Of a DNA stretch of 64,000 nucleotides, positions 47,658-56,354 are shown piece after piece. Below the pieces are notes generated by a model. The model saw only the letters and a program-made list of their open reading frames with translations, searched no databases and had not been told where the DNA came from. The stretch comes from VRUE01 sp963697805. GTDB taxonomy: Bacteria; Actinomycetota; Thermoleophilia; Solirubrobacterales; 70-9. Each line of letters starts with the position of its first letter. Within the stretch, counting starts at the first letter, position 1. Position numbers and translations under genes: made by a program. The DNA lies in the NCBI GenBank assembly GCA_963697805.1, contig CAVOPB010000001.1, positions 248,001-312,000 of the forward strand, written 5' to 3'.

Positions 47658-49781
47658 ATGAGAATCTGGTTGAGCGCCGCAGTCGCGGCAAGCGTCCTCG
47701 TGTTGGCGATGGCGGGCGTCGCGTCCGCATCGAGCTCCAACGGCCACCATGGCAAGCCGCACCTGCCACCGATCGACACATCCGACGCCGCCAACTGCGA
47801 CTTCATCGCCGAACCCGGCAATGCACTCTGCCTGCTGCCGTTCCCCGATGACTACTACACGCGGCCCGACGGCACCAGTCCGACCGGGCGACGCGTCGAC
47901 CTCACCACCGAAGGGATGCCGGCCAACGCGCTTGGGGTCCACATCAACGCCACCCCCTATAACGCAGCCGACGGTTTCAGCCCTGGCGCGACGATCCTGC
48001 TCAAGGTGCCGGGAATCGACACCACGGCCGACGTCCGCGCGACCGGCGCGGTCCCGATCAATCACCTGCGCCAGTACCGGGCGCGAAACGCGCCGGTCGT
48101 CGTCATCGACGCGACGACCGGGAGGCGCTGGCCGATCTGGGTCGAGATCGACTCCAACGCCACCGACCCCGCAAAGGTGGCGCTCGAGATCCACCCGGCG
48201 GTCAACTTCGACTCCCGCCACCGCTACATCGTCGCCATCCGCGACCTCCGCAATGCCGCCGGCGACCGGATCGAGGCGCCCGCGGCGTTCCGCTATTACC
48301 GCGACGACGTCCCCTCCAGGCAGCCGGAGATCAACGCCCGCCGCAAGCACTTCAAGGACATCTTCAAGCCCCTACGCCGGGCCGGGATCGACCAGCGCGA
48401 CCTCTACCTCGCCTGGGACTTCACGGTCGCCAGCGACCAGAACAACGCCGGCCGCGAGCTGTCGATGCGAGATGACGCCTTCGCCCAGCTCGGCGATACC
48501 GACCTCTCCGACCTGACAGCGCAGGGCAGCTCGCCGACGTTCGAAGTCACCGGCGTCGAAGAAGAACCGAACCCAGGCCAGATCGCCCGGCGCGTGAAAG
48601 GCAATGTGATGGTGCCGTGCTACCTGTTCCCGAACTGCGGGCCCGGCGGCACTATGCAGCTCGACTCCAACGGCGCGCCGATCCAGAACGGAGTCTGGTC
48701 CGCCAACTTCGATTGCATCATCCCCGCCTCGGTGGCCAGCGGACCGGCCGGGGCCGGTCGCCTGTCGCTGTACGGCCACGGCCTGTTCGGCACGGCGAGC
48801 GAGGTCGCCTCAGGCCCGCAGCGCGAGCTCGCCCAGGCGCACGGCATCGTCTTCTGCGCGACCGATGAGATCGGAATGTCACAGTCGGACCTCCCGGTCG
48901 CGATCGGCGCCCTGCAGGAGCTCTCGCGCTTCCCGGCACTGCCCGATCGCCTCCAGCAGGGCCTGCTCGACGAGATGTTCCTCGGGCGAGCGATGATCAG
49001 CGCCGGTGGGTTCACGACCGATGCGGCCTTCCATCAGGACGGAACCCTGGGCAGCGGCTCGGTCCTCGACACCAGCAGCCTCTTCTACAACGGCAACAGC
49101 CAGGGCGGGATCATGGGCGGCGCCCTGACCGCGGTCACGCCGGACTTCACCCGGGCATCACTGGGCGTGCCGGCGATGAACTACTCGGTCCTGCTGCCGC
49201 GCTCGGTCGACTTCGACCCCTTCGCGGCGATCCTCTATCCGTCCTACGCGGACGAACTCTCGCGGCCGCTGGCTCTCGACCTGATCCAGATGCTCTGGGA
49301 CCGCGGTGACCCGAGCGGCTACGCGCACCGGATGACCGATGACCCACTGCCGGACACCCCCGCCCACCAGGTATTGCTGAATGTCGCCTTCGGCGACCAC
49401 CAGGTGACCGACTACCAGGCGGACGTCGAGGCGCGCACGATCGGGGCCCGTGCCCACCGGCCCGTCCTCTTCGACGGCCGCTGGCCTGACACCAACCTTC
49501 TCTGGCGGGTGCCGGCGATCCGCCACTACCCCTACACGGGCTCGGCCGCCTACTACTGGGACACCGGCCCGATCCGCGAAGAACCGGCGGGCACCGTGGT
49601 CGGGACCGATCCGCCACCCTACGAAAACGTCCCCAACCGCAGCGGCGCCGACCCTCATGGCGCGCCACGGGCGACCCCGGCCGAGCAGCAGCTCGTCTCG
49701 GACTTCTTCGAAGGGGCGATCCAGGAAAGCGACAACTGCGGCGGCGGCCCCTGCTTCGCGATCGGGTTCAGCGGGCCGTAG
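47658..49781 (+). CDS. Large secreted alpha/beta-hydrolase-like protein
   Basis: 707 residues. GGAGGG precedes ATG 47658; signal segment AAVAASVLVLAMAGVASA. After an N-terminal domain (DYYTRPDGTSPTGRRVDL...) the C-terminal half has hydrolase-like features: YGHGLFG as a possible oxyanion strand, NGNSQGGIMGGAL (G-N-S-Q-G nucleophile elbow), and FGDHQVTDYQ as a candidate acid/His region. Likely an exported esterase or lipase of an uncharacterised family. Cysteines (NCDF, CLLPF, VPCYLFPNCGPG, DNCGGGPC) suggest disulfides. Substrate unknown. Confidence 0.75.
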   Translation: MRIWLSAAVAASVLVLAMAGVASASSSNGHHGKPHLPPIDTSDAANCDFIAEPGNALCLLPFPDDYYTRPDGTSPTGRRVDLTTEGMPANALGVHINATPYNAADGFSPGATILLKVPGIDTTADVRATGAVPINHLRQYRARNAPVVVIDATTGRRWPIWVEIDSNATDPAKVALEIHPAVNFDSRHRYIVAIRDLRNAAGDRIEAPAAFRYYRDDVPSRQPEINARRKHFKDIFKPLRRAGIDQRDLYLAWDFTVASDQNNAGRELSMRDDAFAQLGDTDLSDLTAQGSSPTFEVTGVEEEPNPGQIARRVKGNVMVPCYLFPNCGPGGTMQLDSNGAPIQNGVWSANFDCIIPASVASGPAGAGRLSLYGHGLFGTASEVASGPQRELAQAHGIVFCATDEIGMSQSDLPVAIGALQELSRFPALPDRLQQGLLDEMFLGRAMISAGGFTTDAAFHQDGTLGSGSVLDTSSLFYNGNSQGGIMGGALTAVTPDFTRASLGVPAMNYSVLLPRSVDFDPFAAILYPSYADELSRPLALDLIQMLWDRGDPSGYAHRMTDDPLPDTPAHQVLLNVAFGDHQVTDYQADVEARTIGARAHRPVLFDGRWPDTNLLWRVPAIRHYPYTGSAAYYWDTGPIREEPAGTVVGTDPPPYENVPNRSGADPHGAPRATPAEQQLVSDFFEGAIQESDNCGGGPCFAIGFSGP

Positions 49782-49842
49782 CCCGCTGAACCCGGCGCGC
49801 CGGACCGTAGGCTGCCGAAGCGCGCAGCAGCGCCCGGAGCCC

Positions 49843-49885
49843 GCGGTCGAGGTTAGAACCGCATACCGGGTCTAACCTCGACCGC
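49843..49885. terminator. 15-bp stem hairpin between convergent genes
   Basis: Perfect stem GCGGTCGAGGTTAGA / TCTAACCTCGACCGC with a 13-nt loop, lying between the stop of the secreted hydrolase (49781) and the stop of the VOC gene (49885). No T tract; probably a bidirectional terminator or mRNA stabiliser. Confidence 0.75.
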
Positions 49886-50391
49886 TAACCCAGGTCGGAG
49901 AGCAGGTCCTGGAGATCGAGCGGGGCGGTGTACATCACCAGCTCACCGTCCTCCTTGCGCCAGTCCTCGCGCGGGCGGTCCCAGTAGAGCTCGAGGCCGT
50001 TGCCGTCGGGGTCGTCGAGGTAGAGCGCCTCGCTGACACCGTGGTCGGAGGCGCCGCCGAGGCGGATTCCAGCCTCGCTGAGCCGGCGCAGGGCATCGGC
50101 GAGGGCACGGCGGGTCGGGTAGCGGATCGCGGCGTGGAAGAGGCCGGTGGTGCCGGGAGGCGGCGGCGAGCCGCCGCGCGACTGCCAGGTGTTGAGGCCG
50201 ATGTGGTGGTGGTAGCCGCCGGCCGAGACGAAGGCGGCCTCGTCGCCGATCCGCTGTTGCAGCTCGAAACCGAGGACGCCGCAGTAGAACTCGAGGGCAC
50301 GGTCGAGGTCGGCCACCTTGAGGTGGACGTGGCCGATGTCGACGCCTGAGTCGATCGGCTCTGGAGCGCGCGGCTCGCGATCCTCAGCCAT
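49885..50391 (-). CDS. VOC family (glyoxalase / extradiol dioxygenase-like) protein
   Basis: 168 residues. Two beta-alpha-beta-beta-beta modules with metal ligands His in GHVHLKV, His in GLFHAAI and Glu in GLELYWD; GGYHHHIGLNTW follows the first module. Resembles catechol 2,3-dioxygenase-type CatE proteins. Its ATG 50391 overlaps the stop of the RNase H gene (ATGGCTGA), so the two are translationally coupled. Substrate unknown. Confidence 0.88.
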   Translation of the reverse strand: MAEDREPRAPEPIDSGVDIGHVHLKVADLDRALEFYCGVLGFELQQRIGDEAAFVSAGGYHHHIGLNTWQSRGGSPPPPGTTGLFHAAIRYPTRRALADALRRLSEAGIRLGGASDHGVSEALYLDDPDGNGLELYWDRPREDWRKEDGELVMYTAPLDLQDLLSDLG

Positions 50392-50782
50392 CGAGCGCCT
50401 CGTTGACCAGCCGGTCGGCCTCGGCATTGCTCTCGCGGCGGACGTGACGGATCGACCAACCCTTTAGCGGCGCCAGTGCTCGCTTGACCTCGCCGTGGAG
50501 CTCGCGCAGGCTCGCGTCCTTGACCTTGTACTCGCCCTTGACCTGGCGCACGACCAGCTCCGAATCGCCGATCAGCTCGAGCTCGCTCGCGCCCAGCGCC
50601 CGCGCCCGCTCGATTCCGAGCAGCAGCGCCCTGTACTCGGCGACGTTGTTGGTGGCGCTGCCGATCCGCTCACCAACCTCCTCGAGAACGCCGCCGTCGG
50701 CGTCCTGGACGACGACCCCGACCGCGGCCGGCCCGGGGTTCCCCCTGGCGCCGCCGTCGACGTTGACCACCATCTTCGCCAA
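50384..50782 (-). CDS. Ribonuclease HI family protein
   Basis: 132 residues with all four acidic active-site residues: Asp in NVDGGARGNPGPAA, Glu in NNVAEYRALLLGI, Asp in IGDSELVVRQ, Asp in ESNAEADRLVNEAL. Degrades RNA in RNA-DNA hybrids. It is 3 nt downstream of the zinc-finger protein gene and overlaps the VOC gene, so it lies mid-operon. It is distinct from the RNase HII at the right end of the window. Confidence 0.93.
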   Translation of the reverse strand: MAKMVVNVDGGARGNPGPAAVGVVVQDADGGVLEEVGERIGSATNNVAEYRALLLGIERARALGASELELIGDSELVVRQVKGEYKVKDASLRELHGEVKRALAPLKGWSIRHVRRESNAEADRLVNEALDG

Positions 50783-50785
50783 GGC

Positions 50786-51319
50786 TCAGACGACCGGCTC
50801 GCGGGACGGAGCCCCGAGCGAGATCCGGCCGCCCTCCCCGGCGGACGCGTTCCACTGCCGCGCGGAGGCTTCGAGCTGGTCGATCTCGGTCCCCCGGTCG
50901 ATCTGGAACACCTGGCGCAGGTCGTCGCCGAGGTCAACTCCCCACTGGTACCAGCAGAGATCCCAGGCGAGGGTGATCCGGACCTCGCTCGGGGATCCGG
51001 CCGCGGCCCCGACCGAGACCGACGGGCGGCCGAGGGTTCGCATCAGGCCGCCGACCGTGCGTGCGGCATCGCTGCCGTTGAACCGCAGCGCCGCCCGCTC
51101 GAGGCGGCTCGCGGGAGATTCGGAGACCTCGGGCGCGGGACGGCGTCCGACGTTCGCCCCGGCCGCGGCCGGGTCGACCCAGTCGAGTCGCCGGGCGCGC
51201 TCGCGGCAGAGGTCGCAGACGAGCTTCGGGCCCTCCTTCGGGCTCATGAAGGTTCGGGTGCGCTCCCCTGCCAGGATCGTGCGCCGGCAGATGGCGCATA
51301 GCTGGGCGTCGCCGCTCAC
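50786..51319 (-). CDS. Zinc-finger-containing conserved hypothetical protein
   Basis: 177 residues. The N-terminus has CAICRRTIL and CDLCRERARR, a four-cysteine zinc site near residues 8-38. The rest includes a variable Ala/Pro part and VRITLAWDLCWYQWGVDLGDDL. No family name known to me. It is 30 nt downstream of the EF-G-like gene start-to-stop order on the same strand and 3 nt before RNase HI, so it is part of that transcript. Confidence 0.75.
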   Translation of the reverse strand: MSGDAQLCAICRRTILAGERTRTFMSPKEGPKLVCDLCRERARRLDWVDPAAAGANVGRRPAPEVSESPASRLERAALRFNGSDAARTVGGLMRTLGRPSVSVGAAAGSPSEVRITLAWDLCWYQWGVDLGDDLRQVFQIDRGTEIDQLEASARQWNASAGEGGRISLGAPSREPVV

Positions 51320-51349
51320 CCCTCCAAAGCTAGCAGCGGCAACCGCGCC

Positions 51350-53437
51350 CTAGGCCGCGGCGCCGGCGCTCTCACGACTTGCTGCAACGACCCTGTCAGC
51401 AAGGTGGGCCGGGACCTCGTCATAGCGCTCGAAGTCCATCGTGAAGTCGGCGCGGCCGCCGCTGATCGAGCGCAGGTCCGGGGCGTAATCGAGGACCTCG
51501 GCCATCGGCACCTCGGCCTTGACCTCGGTCATCGCCCCGGCCGGCTCCATCCCGAGCGGGTGGCCGCGGCGGGAGTTGAGGTCGCCGATGATGTCGCCGA
51601 CGGCGTCCTCCGGGCAGCTGACGGTGAGCCTGACGATCGGCTCGAGCAGAACCGGCGAGGCCTCATCCATCGCCTGGCGGAAGGCCATCGAGCCGGCGAT
51701 CTTGAACGCCATCTCGGAGGAGTCGACGTCGTGATGTTTGCCATCGACCAGGGTCACCCGCACCCCCTTGACCGGATAGCCGGCGACGGTCCCGTGTTCC
51801 ATCGCCTCGACCACCCCCTTCTCGACCGCGGGGATGAAGCTCCCGGGGATCGAGGCGCCCTTGATCTTGTTGACGAACTCGAGGCCGACGCCTTCCTCCG
51901 CGGGCTCGATCTCGATCTTGCAGTCGGCGAACTGGCCCCTGCCGCCAGACTGCTTCTTGTAGCGGGCGTGGGCGGCGGCCGAGTCGTGAATCGTCTCCTG
52001 GTATGGAACCCGCGGCGGATGGAGCTCGATCTCGGCCCCGAAGCGGCGCTTCATCCGCTCGACCAGGACCTCGACGTGGACCTGGGTGAGGCCGGCGACG
52101 ATCTGCTCACCGGTCTGCGCGTCGCGGTGGACGTCGAGGGTCGGGTCCTCCTCGCTCAGCCGGCGGACCGCGGCGGCGGCCTTCTCCTCGTCGCCCTTCG
52201 AGCGCGGCTCATAGGCGAAGGCCATCACCGGCGCAGGCAGGTCGAGCGGCGGGAAGGAGATCTGCTCCTGGCTCGCGGTGAGGACGTCGCCGGCCTGGGT
52301 CTCCTTCAGCTTGGCGACGGCACCGATGTCGCCGGCGCCGAGCTCGGTGGCCGGGGTCAGGTCCTTGCCAAGCGGTTGGCCGAGCTGGCCGACCCGCTCC
52401 TTCTGATGGCGGGTCGAGTTGACGATCTGCGAGTCGGAGGAGAGCGTCCCGCGGCAGACGCGGAAGAGGTTGATCCTCCCCGTGTAGGGGTCGGCGAGGG
52501 TCTTGAAGACGTAGGCGACAAGCGAGCCCTCCTCGTCGGGCTCGATCTCGAGATTTGCGCCGTCGGCGCCGACCGCGCCGACCGCACCCCGCATCGCCGG
52601 CGACGGCAGGTCCTCGACCAGGGCGCTGAGGAGGCGCCCGGTGCCGAGGTTGCGGGTCGCGACTCCGCAGGTGACGGGGAAGATCCGGCCCTCCGTGACG
52701 CCCTGCTTGAGGACGCCGACGATCTCCTCGTGGTCGATCTCCTCGCCGTCGAGATAGCGCTCCATCAGCTCGTCGGAGTTCTCGGCGACCTCGTCCATCA
52801 GTTTCTCGCGGTATTCCTCGGCCTGGGCCCGGAGCTCCTCGGGGATCTCGGCCTCGGAGGCGTTGTCGCGGCCGGTTCCCTCGCTGACGAATGCCCTCAT
52901 GTCGATCAGGTCGACGACGCCGCGGACGTCGTGTTCGGTCCCGATCGGGATCTCGGTCGCGACGACGTGGGCGCCGAAGGAGCGCTTCAGCGAGTCGAGG
53001 GCGGCGAAGAAGTCGGCGCGCTCGCGATCGAGCATGTTGACGAAGACGAGCCGAGCGAGGCCCTCGTCGTCAGCGCGGCGCCAGAGCCGCTCGGTGTGGA
53101 CCTCGACCCCCATCGCGGCGTTGATCACGACGACCGCCGCATCGGCGATCCGCAACGCGGCGACGGCGTCGGCGACGAAGCTCGGCTCGCCGGGGGTGTC
53201 GATCAGGTTGATCTTGCGGCCTTCGTGCTCGAAGGTCGCGACCGAGGCGTCAATCGACATCTGGCGCTCCTGCTCGTCGGGCTCGTGATCGGAGACCGTG
53301 GTGCCGTCGGCGACCGTTCCGAGCCGGTTCGCCGCACCGGCCTCGAACAGCATCGCCTCGTGCAGGCTCGTCTTGCCGCTGCCCCGGTGCCCGATCAGGG
53401 CGACATTGCGAATCCGGTCTGCGGCCTTATGAGGCAC
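51350..53437 (-). CDS. Elongation factor G-like GTPase (EF-G2 type)
   Basis: 695 residues with G1 GHRGSGKTSL, G3 DTPGE and G4 FVNMLDRERADF, where canonical EF-G has NKxD. Domains II-V follow in the usual order (IFPVTCGVATRNLG; YVFKTLADPYTGRI; GRGQFADCKIEIEP; PIVRLTVSCPEDAVGDIIGD). The N-K-x-D Lys is Met here, as in EF-G-like paralogues rather than the main translocase, and no ribosomal-protein genes are nearby. Role may be ribosome recycling or stress translation. Confidence 0.9.
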   Translation of the reverse strand: MPHKAADRIRNVALIGHRGSGKTSLHEAMLFEAGAANRLGTVADGTTVSDHEPDEQERQMSIDASVATFEHEGRKINLIDTPGEPSFVADAVAALRIADAAVVVINAAMGVEVHTERLWRRADDEGLARLVFVNMLDRERADFFAALDSLKRSFGAHVVATEIPIGTEHDVRGVVDLIDMRAFVSEGTGRDNASEAEIPEELRAQAEEYREKLMDEVAENSDELMERYLDGEEIDHEEIVGVLKQGVTEGRIFPVTCGVATRNLGTGRLLSALVEDLPSPAMRGAVGAVGADGANLEIEPDEEGSLVAYVFKTLADPYTGRINLFRVCRGTLSSDSQIVNSTRHQKERVGQLGQPLGKDLTPATELGAGDIGAVAKLKETQAGDVLTASQEQISFPPLDLPAPVMAFAYEPRSKGDEEKAAAAVRRLSEEDPTLDVHRDAQTGEQIVAGLTQVHVEVLVERMKRRFGAEIELHPPRVPYQETIHDSAAAHARYKKQSGGRGQFADCKIEIEPAEEGVGLEFVNKIKGASIPGSFIPAVEKGVVEAMEHGTVAGYPVKGVRVTLVDGKHHDVDSSEMAFKIAGSMAFRQAMDEASPVLLEPIVRLTVSCPEDAVGDIIGDLNSRRGHPLGMEPAGAMTEVKAEVPMAEVLDYAPDLRSISGGRADFTMDFERYDEVPAHLADRVVAASRESAGAAA

Positions 53438-53447
53438 GCATGGGAAC

Positions 53448-54221
53448 CTACACCGGCTGCAGAGCCGACTTCAACCGCATTACCGCCTTGGTGTGCAGCT
53501 GCGAGACCCGCGACTCGGTCACCCCGAGCACCTCACCGATCTCGCGCAGGGTCAGGCCCTCGTAGTAGTAGAGGGCGACAACCAGCTGCTCACGCTCGGG
53601 CAGTGAGGCGACCGCCTCGGTCAGGCGGTCCTTGATCTCGTTGCTGGCGAGCGACTCCTGGGGGTCGTCGGCACGCGGGTCGGAGATCGTGTCGAGCAGC
53701 GAGACCTTGTCGCCGGAGGAGTCGGAGACGGTCCAGAGCTCGTCGAGCGCGTAGACCGAGGAGTTGGCGATTTCCAGCAACGATGACTGCAGCATCTCCT
53801 CGCTGATGTTCAGCTGGTGGGCGAGCTCGGTCTCGGTCGGCGCCCGCTGCAGTTCGTGCTCGAGCTTGTTCTGGGCGGCCTCGATTTCGCGGGCCCGGGC
53901 CCGGACCGAGCGCGGCACCCAATCGAGCGAACGCAGCTCGTCGATGATCGCGCCGCGGATCCGGGTCATCGCGAAGGTCTCGAACTTGATCCCGCGCTCG
54001 GGCTCAAAGCGCTCGATCGCGCCAATCAGGCCGAGGAGGCCGTAGGAGATGAGGTCGGCATCATCGACGTGGGACGGAAGGCCGGCACCGAGGCGTCCGG
54101 CGACGAATTTGACCATCGGCGAATAGGCGACGACGAGGCGCTCGCGGGCGCTCTGGTCGTTCTCCTCCTTGTAGCGGCGCCACAGGTCGCGCAGCTCCAC
54201 CTCTTTCACGCCCGTATCCAT
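53448..54221 (-). CDS. whiG: FliA/WhiG-family RNA polymerase sigma factor
   Basis: 257 residues with sigma region 2 (YGLLGLIGAIERFEPERGIKFETFA), region 3 (RAPTETELAHQLNIS) and region 4 (YYYEGLTLREIGEVLGVTESRVSQLHTKA). SLDWVPRSVR between regions 2 and 3 is typical of sigma-28/WhiG. Directs motility- or development-type promoters. It lies between XerC and the EF-G-like gene, with an 11-nt gap to the latter, in a minus-strand operon. The symbol follows actinobacterial usage; there is no flagellar gene in view. Confidence 0.92.
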   Translation of the reverse strand: MDTGVKEVELRDLWRRYKEENDQSARERLVVAYSPMVKFVAGRLGAGLPSHVDDADLISYGLLGLIGAIERFEPERGIKFETFAMTRIRGAIIDELRSLDWVPRSVRARAREIEAAQNKLEHELQRAPTETELAHQLNISEEMLQSSLLEIANSSVYALDELWTVSDSSGDKVSLLDTISDPRADDPQESLASNEIKDRLTEAVASLPEREQLVVALYYYEGLTLREIGEVLGVTESRVSQLHTKAVMRLKSALQPV

Positions 54222-54258
54222 GGCCTCCGCTCGATTCTATGGCCGATCTTCAAACCGA

Positions 54259-55146
54259 CTACGCCCGGGGATGGGTTGCAAGGTAAGCATCTCGCAGACG
54301 AGCAGCGTCAACGCGAGTGTAGACCTGGGTCGTCGATATGGACGCATGACCTAATAACTCTTGGATAGTGCGCAGGTCGGCGCCGCCTTCGAGCAGGTGC
54401 GTCGCGAAGCTGTGACGAAGCGAATGGGGCGAGACGCCACCGGCCAGCGCAGCCTCGCGGACCCAGAGGCCGAGCCGCCTGGTGACGTCGGAGTTGGAGA
54501 GCCGGCGACCACTCTTGGAGAGGAACAGGGCGCGCTCGCCGCCGTCGGAGGCGAGCGCCGGGCGGCCGCGCTCGAGGTAGCGGGTCAGGGCATGCTGGGC
54601 GGGCTCGCCGACCGGCAGCAACCGCTCCTTCGAGCCCTTGCCGAGGACGCGCAACTGCTCGGTCTCGAAGTCGAAGGCGCCGAGGTCGAGCATCACTATC
54701 TCCTCGCAGCGCAACCCGCAGGAGTAGGCGAGCTCGAGCATCGACCGGTCGCGGAGCTCGAGCGGGGTCGCCGCCGGGATCCGCTCCAGCAGCGTCCGCA
54801 CCTGCTCGCCGCTCATCACCTGGGGCAGCTTCTGATCGCGCTTCGGGCTGGAGACGAGGTCGGCCGGGTTCTGGCCGATCCGCTCGGTGCGGACGAGGTG
54901 GTCGAAGAGGCCGCGGATCGCGGCGAGCTTGCGGGCCACCGTCGCCGGCGCCGCGCCGCTTTGGGAGAGGCCCGCGGCGTAGCGACGGACATCGCGGTGG
55001 CGGACCGCATCGGGCTCGAGCCCCATTCCCCGCGCCCAGGCGGAGAACTGCCCGAGGTCGACCCCGTATGCCCGGCGGGTGCGCTCGGCGACGCCCCGGG
55101 CCCGCCCGTCGCGATCGAAGCCGCTGAGAGCCTCGTCCCAGTCCAT
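54259..55146 (-). CDS. xerC: Tyrosine recombinase XerC/XerD
   Basis: 295 residues. N-terminal core-binding domain (RTRRAYGVDLGQFSAW) and a complete catalytic set: Arg146 (CGLRCEE), Lys173 (GKGSKER), His241/Arg244 (HSLRHSF), His267 (LLGHASI) and Tyr276 (QVYTRV). Resolves chromosome dimers at dif. Its setting beside whiG and its full-length, undamaged state argue for the housekeeping Xer rather than a mobile-element integrase. XerC versus XerD cannot be decided from one gene. Confidence 0.93.
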   Translation of the reverse strand: MDWDEALSGFDRDGRARGVAERTRRAYGVDLGQFSAWARGMGLEPDAVRHRDVRRYAAGLSQSGAAPATVARKLAAIRGLFDHLVRTERIGQNPADLVSSPKRDQKLPQVMSGEQVRTLLERIPAATPLELRDRSMLELAYSCGLRCEEIVMLDLGAFDFETEQLRVLGKGSKERLLPVGEPAQHALTRYLERGRPALASDGGERALFLSKSGRRLSNSDVTRRLGLWVREAALAGGVSPHSLRHSFATHLLEGGADLRTIQELLGHASISTTQVYTRVDAARLRDAYLATHPRA

Positions 55147-55182
55147 TTGGTCAGTTTCGCCGCGAGGCGGGCCGCGCCTGCG

Positions 55183-56259
55183 TCAGCCGATGTAGATCGG
55201 TGTCCCGACTTCGACCTGGTCGTAGAGTTCGATCACGTCGGGGATCGACATCCTCACGCAGCCATGCGAGGCGGCGGAGCCGAGCGACCAGCTCTCTTCG
55301 GTCCCGTGGATTCCGGCGCCTTCGAAGATCCCCAACCAGCGGGCCTTAATCGGATTTTCGGGCCCGGGCGGGATGTCCTGGCCGGCGAGGCTCCCGGCCC
55401 ATGACGATTCCGGCACGTGCCAGGTCGGTTCTTCTTCCTTTTCCTGGATCGCGTAGAGGCCTTCCGGCGTTTCGAGGCCTTCCATGCCGACCGCGACGGT
55501 GTAGGTATTGGCCAGCTTCAGGTGCTTCCAGAGCCGCAGCGTGAAGGTCGAGCGGTCGAGGGTGAGGTAGCTCGGATACTTGGCCGCGACTTCATCGCCC
55601 AGCACTTCCGGCTTCACCGAGTGGGTGCGGGCGGCGATCGTGTGATCGGCGTTGGCGTTGAGGACGGCGTCGTCCAGCTGTTTGGTGAGGAGGTCGTCGC
55701 GCAGCTTGCGCCCATAGACCGCGGAGGCGACGGTGAGCCCTTCGCCACTCGCGTCGACGGTCGCGTCCTGCGCCGCCCGGTTGACGTCGCCGGCGACCCT
55801 GCGGACGAACCTGTTGACCGCGGGCCGCGAGTAGGTGACCTCGGCCGAGACCTGCTTGTCGACTTCGCCGCCGGTGATGTATCGGACGACGCGCCCCGGG
55901 AGCCCGCCTTCGCGGCTGGCGTCGAGCGCGTCTTCGACCGCTGCTTCGAGGTCGGCGTGCACCTTGAGGCGCTTGCCGGGCAAACGCCAGCTGTCGCCTT
56001 CGTAGCCGACCTTGAGCGAGTGTTTCAGCGGCGCCAGGAGCTTGCGGCGGACGCGTTGTTCGGCTTCGGAGGCGTTGAGGCCGCCGACGTCGACGCCCCC
56101 GATCGTCACCCCGTCGGCGATCTTCTCGTCCTGGGAACGGTCGTACGCGTAGGCGATCGCACACAGCCCCAGTACGAAGACTGCGGTGACGATCCCGATT
56201 TTGGTCTTCCGTCCCAACTCGCTCGACTCCAGGCTCGGCGCTGCAAAACACCCGACCAC
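55183..56259 (-). CDS. L,D-transpeptidase (YkuD) with VanW-type peptidoglycan-binding domain
   Basis: 358 residues. One N-terminal membrane anchor (IGIVTAVFVLGLCAIAYAY), then GVTIGGVDVGGLNASEAEQRV and DLEAAVEDALDASREGG of the PG_binding_4 type, then the YkuD domain with GIHGTEESWSLGSAASHGCVR (written in two parts: GIHGTEE..., SHGCVRMS) and nucleophile Cys334. Forms 3-3 cross-links in peptidoglycan. Divergent from the cyclo-ligase gene. Confidence 0.93.
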   Translation of the reverse strand: MVGCFAAPSLESSELGRKTKIGIVTAVFVLGLCAIAYAYDRSQDEKIADGVTIGGVDVGGLNASEAEQRVRRKLLAPLKHSLKVGYEGDSWRLPGKRLKVHADLEAAVEDALDASREGGLPGRVVRYITGGEVDKQVSAEVTYSRPAVNRFVRRVAGDVNRAAQDATVDASGEGLTVASAVYGRKLRDDLLTKQLDDAVLNANADHTIAARTHSVKPEVLGDEVAAKYPSYLTLDRSTFTLRLWKHLKLANTYTVAVGMEGLETPEGLYAIQEKEEEPTWHVPESSWAGSLAGQDIPPGPENPIKARWLGIFEGAGIHGTEESWSLGSAASHGCVRMSIPDVIELYDQVEVGTPIYIG

Positions 56260-56354
56260 GAAAGTGTAGGCAGGGCCATCTTCGGGCGCAGGGGACCGGT
56301 TCCCTGCAATTACGGCTGCGACGATCCGTGTTTGCCGAAGGATATGTTTGCCGG

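Noticed and set aside
51404..53635. 743-codon plus-strand frame opposite the EF-G-like gene
   Set aside because: Antisense shadow; the minus-strand frame has all GTPase motifs.
54259..55146. XerC-like gene as the integrase of the tRNA-Gly island
   Set aside because: It is intact, 14 kb away and sits in a conserved-looking housekeeping operon with whiG, so a dif-type recombinase is more likely; trans action on the island cannot be excluded.
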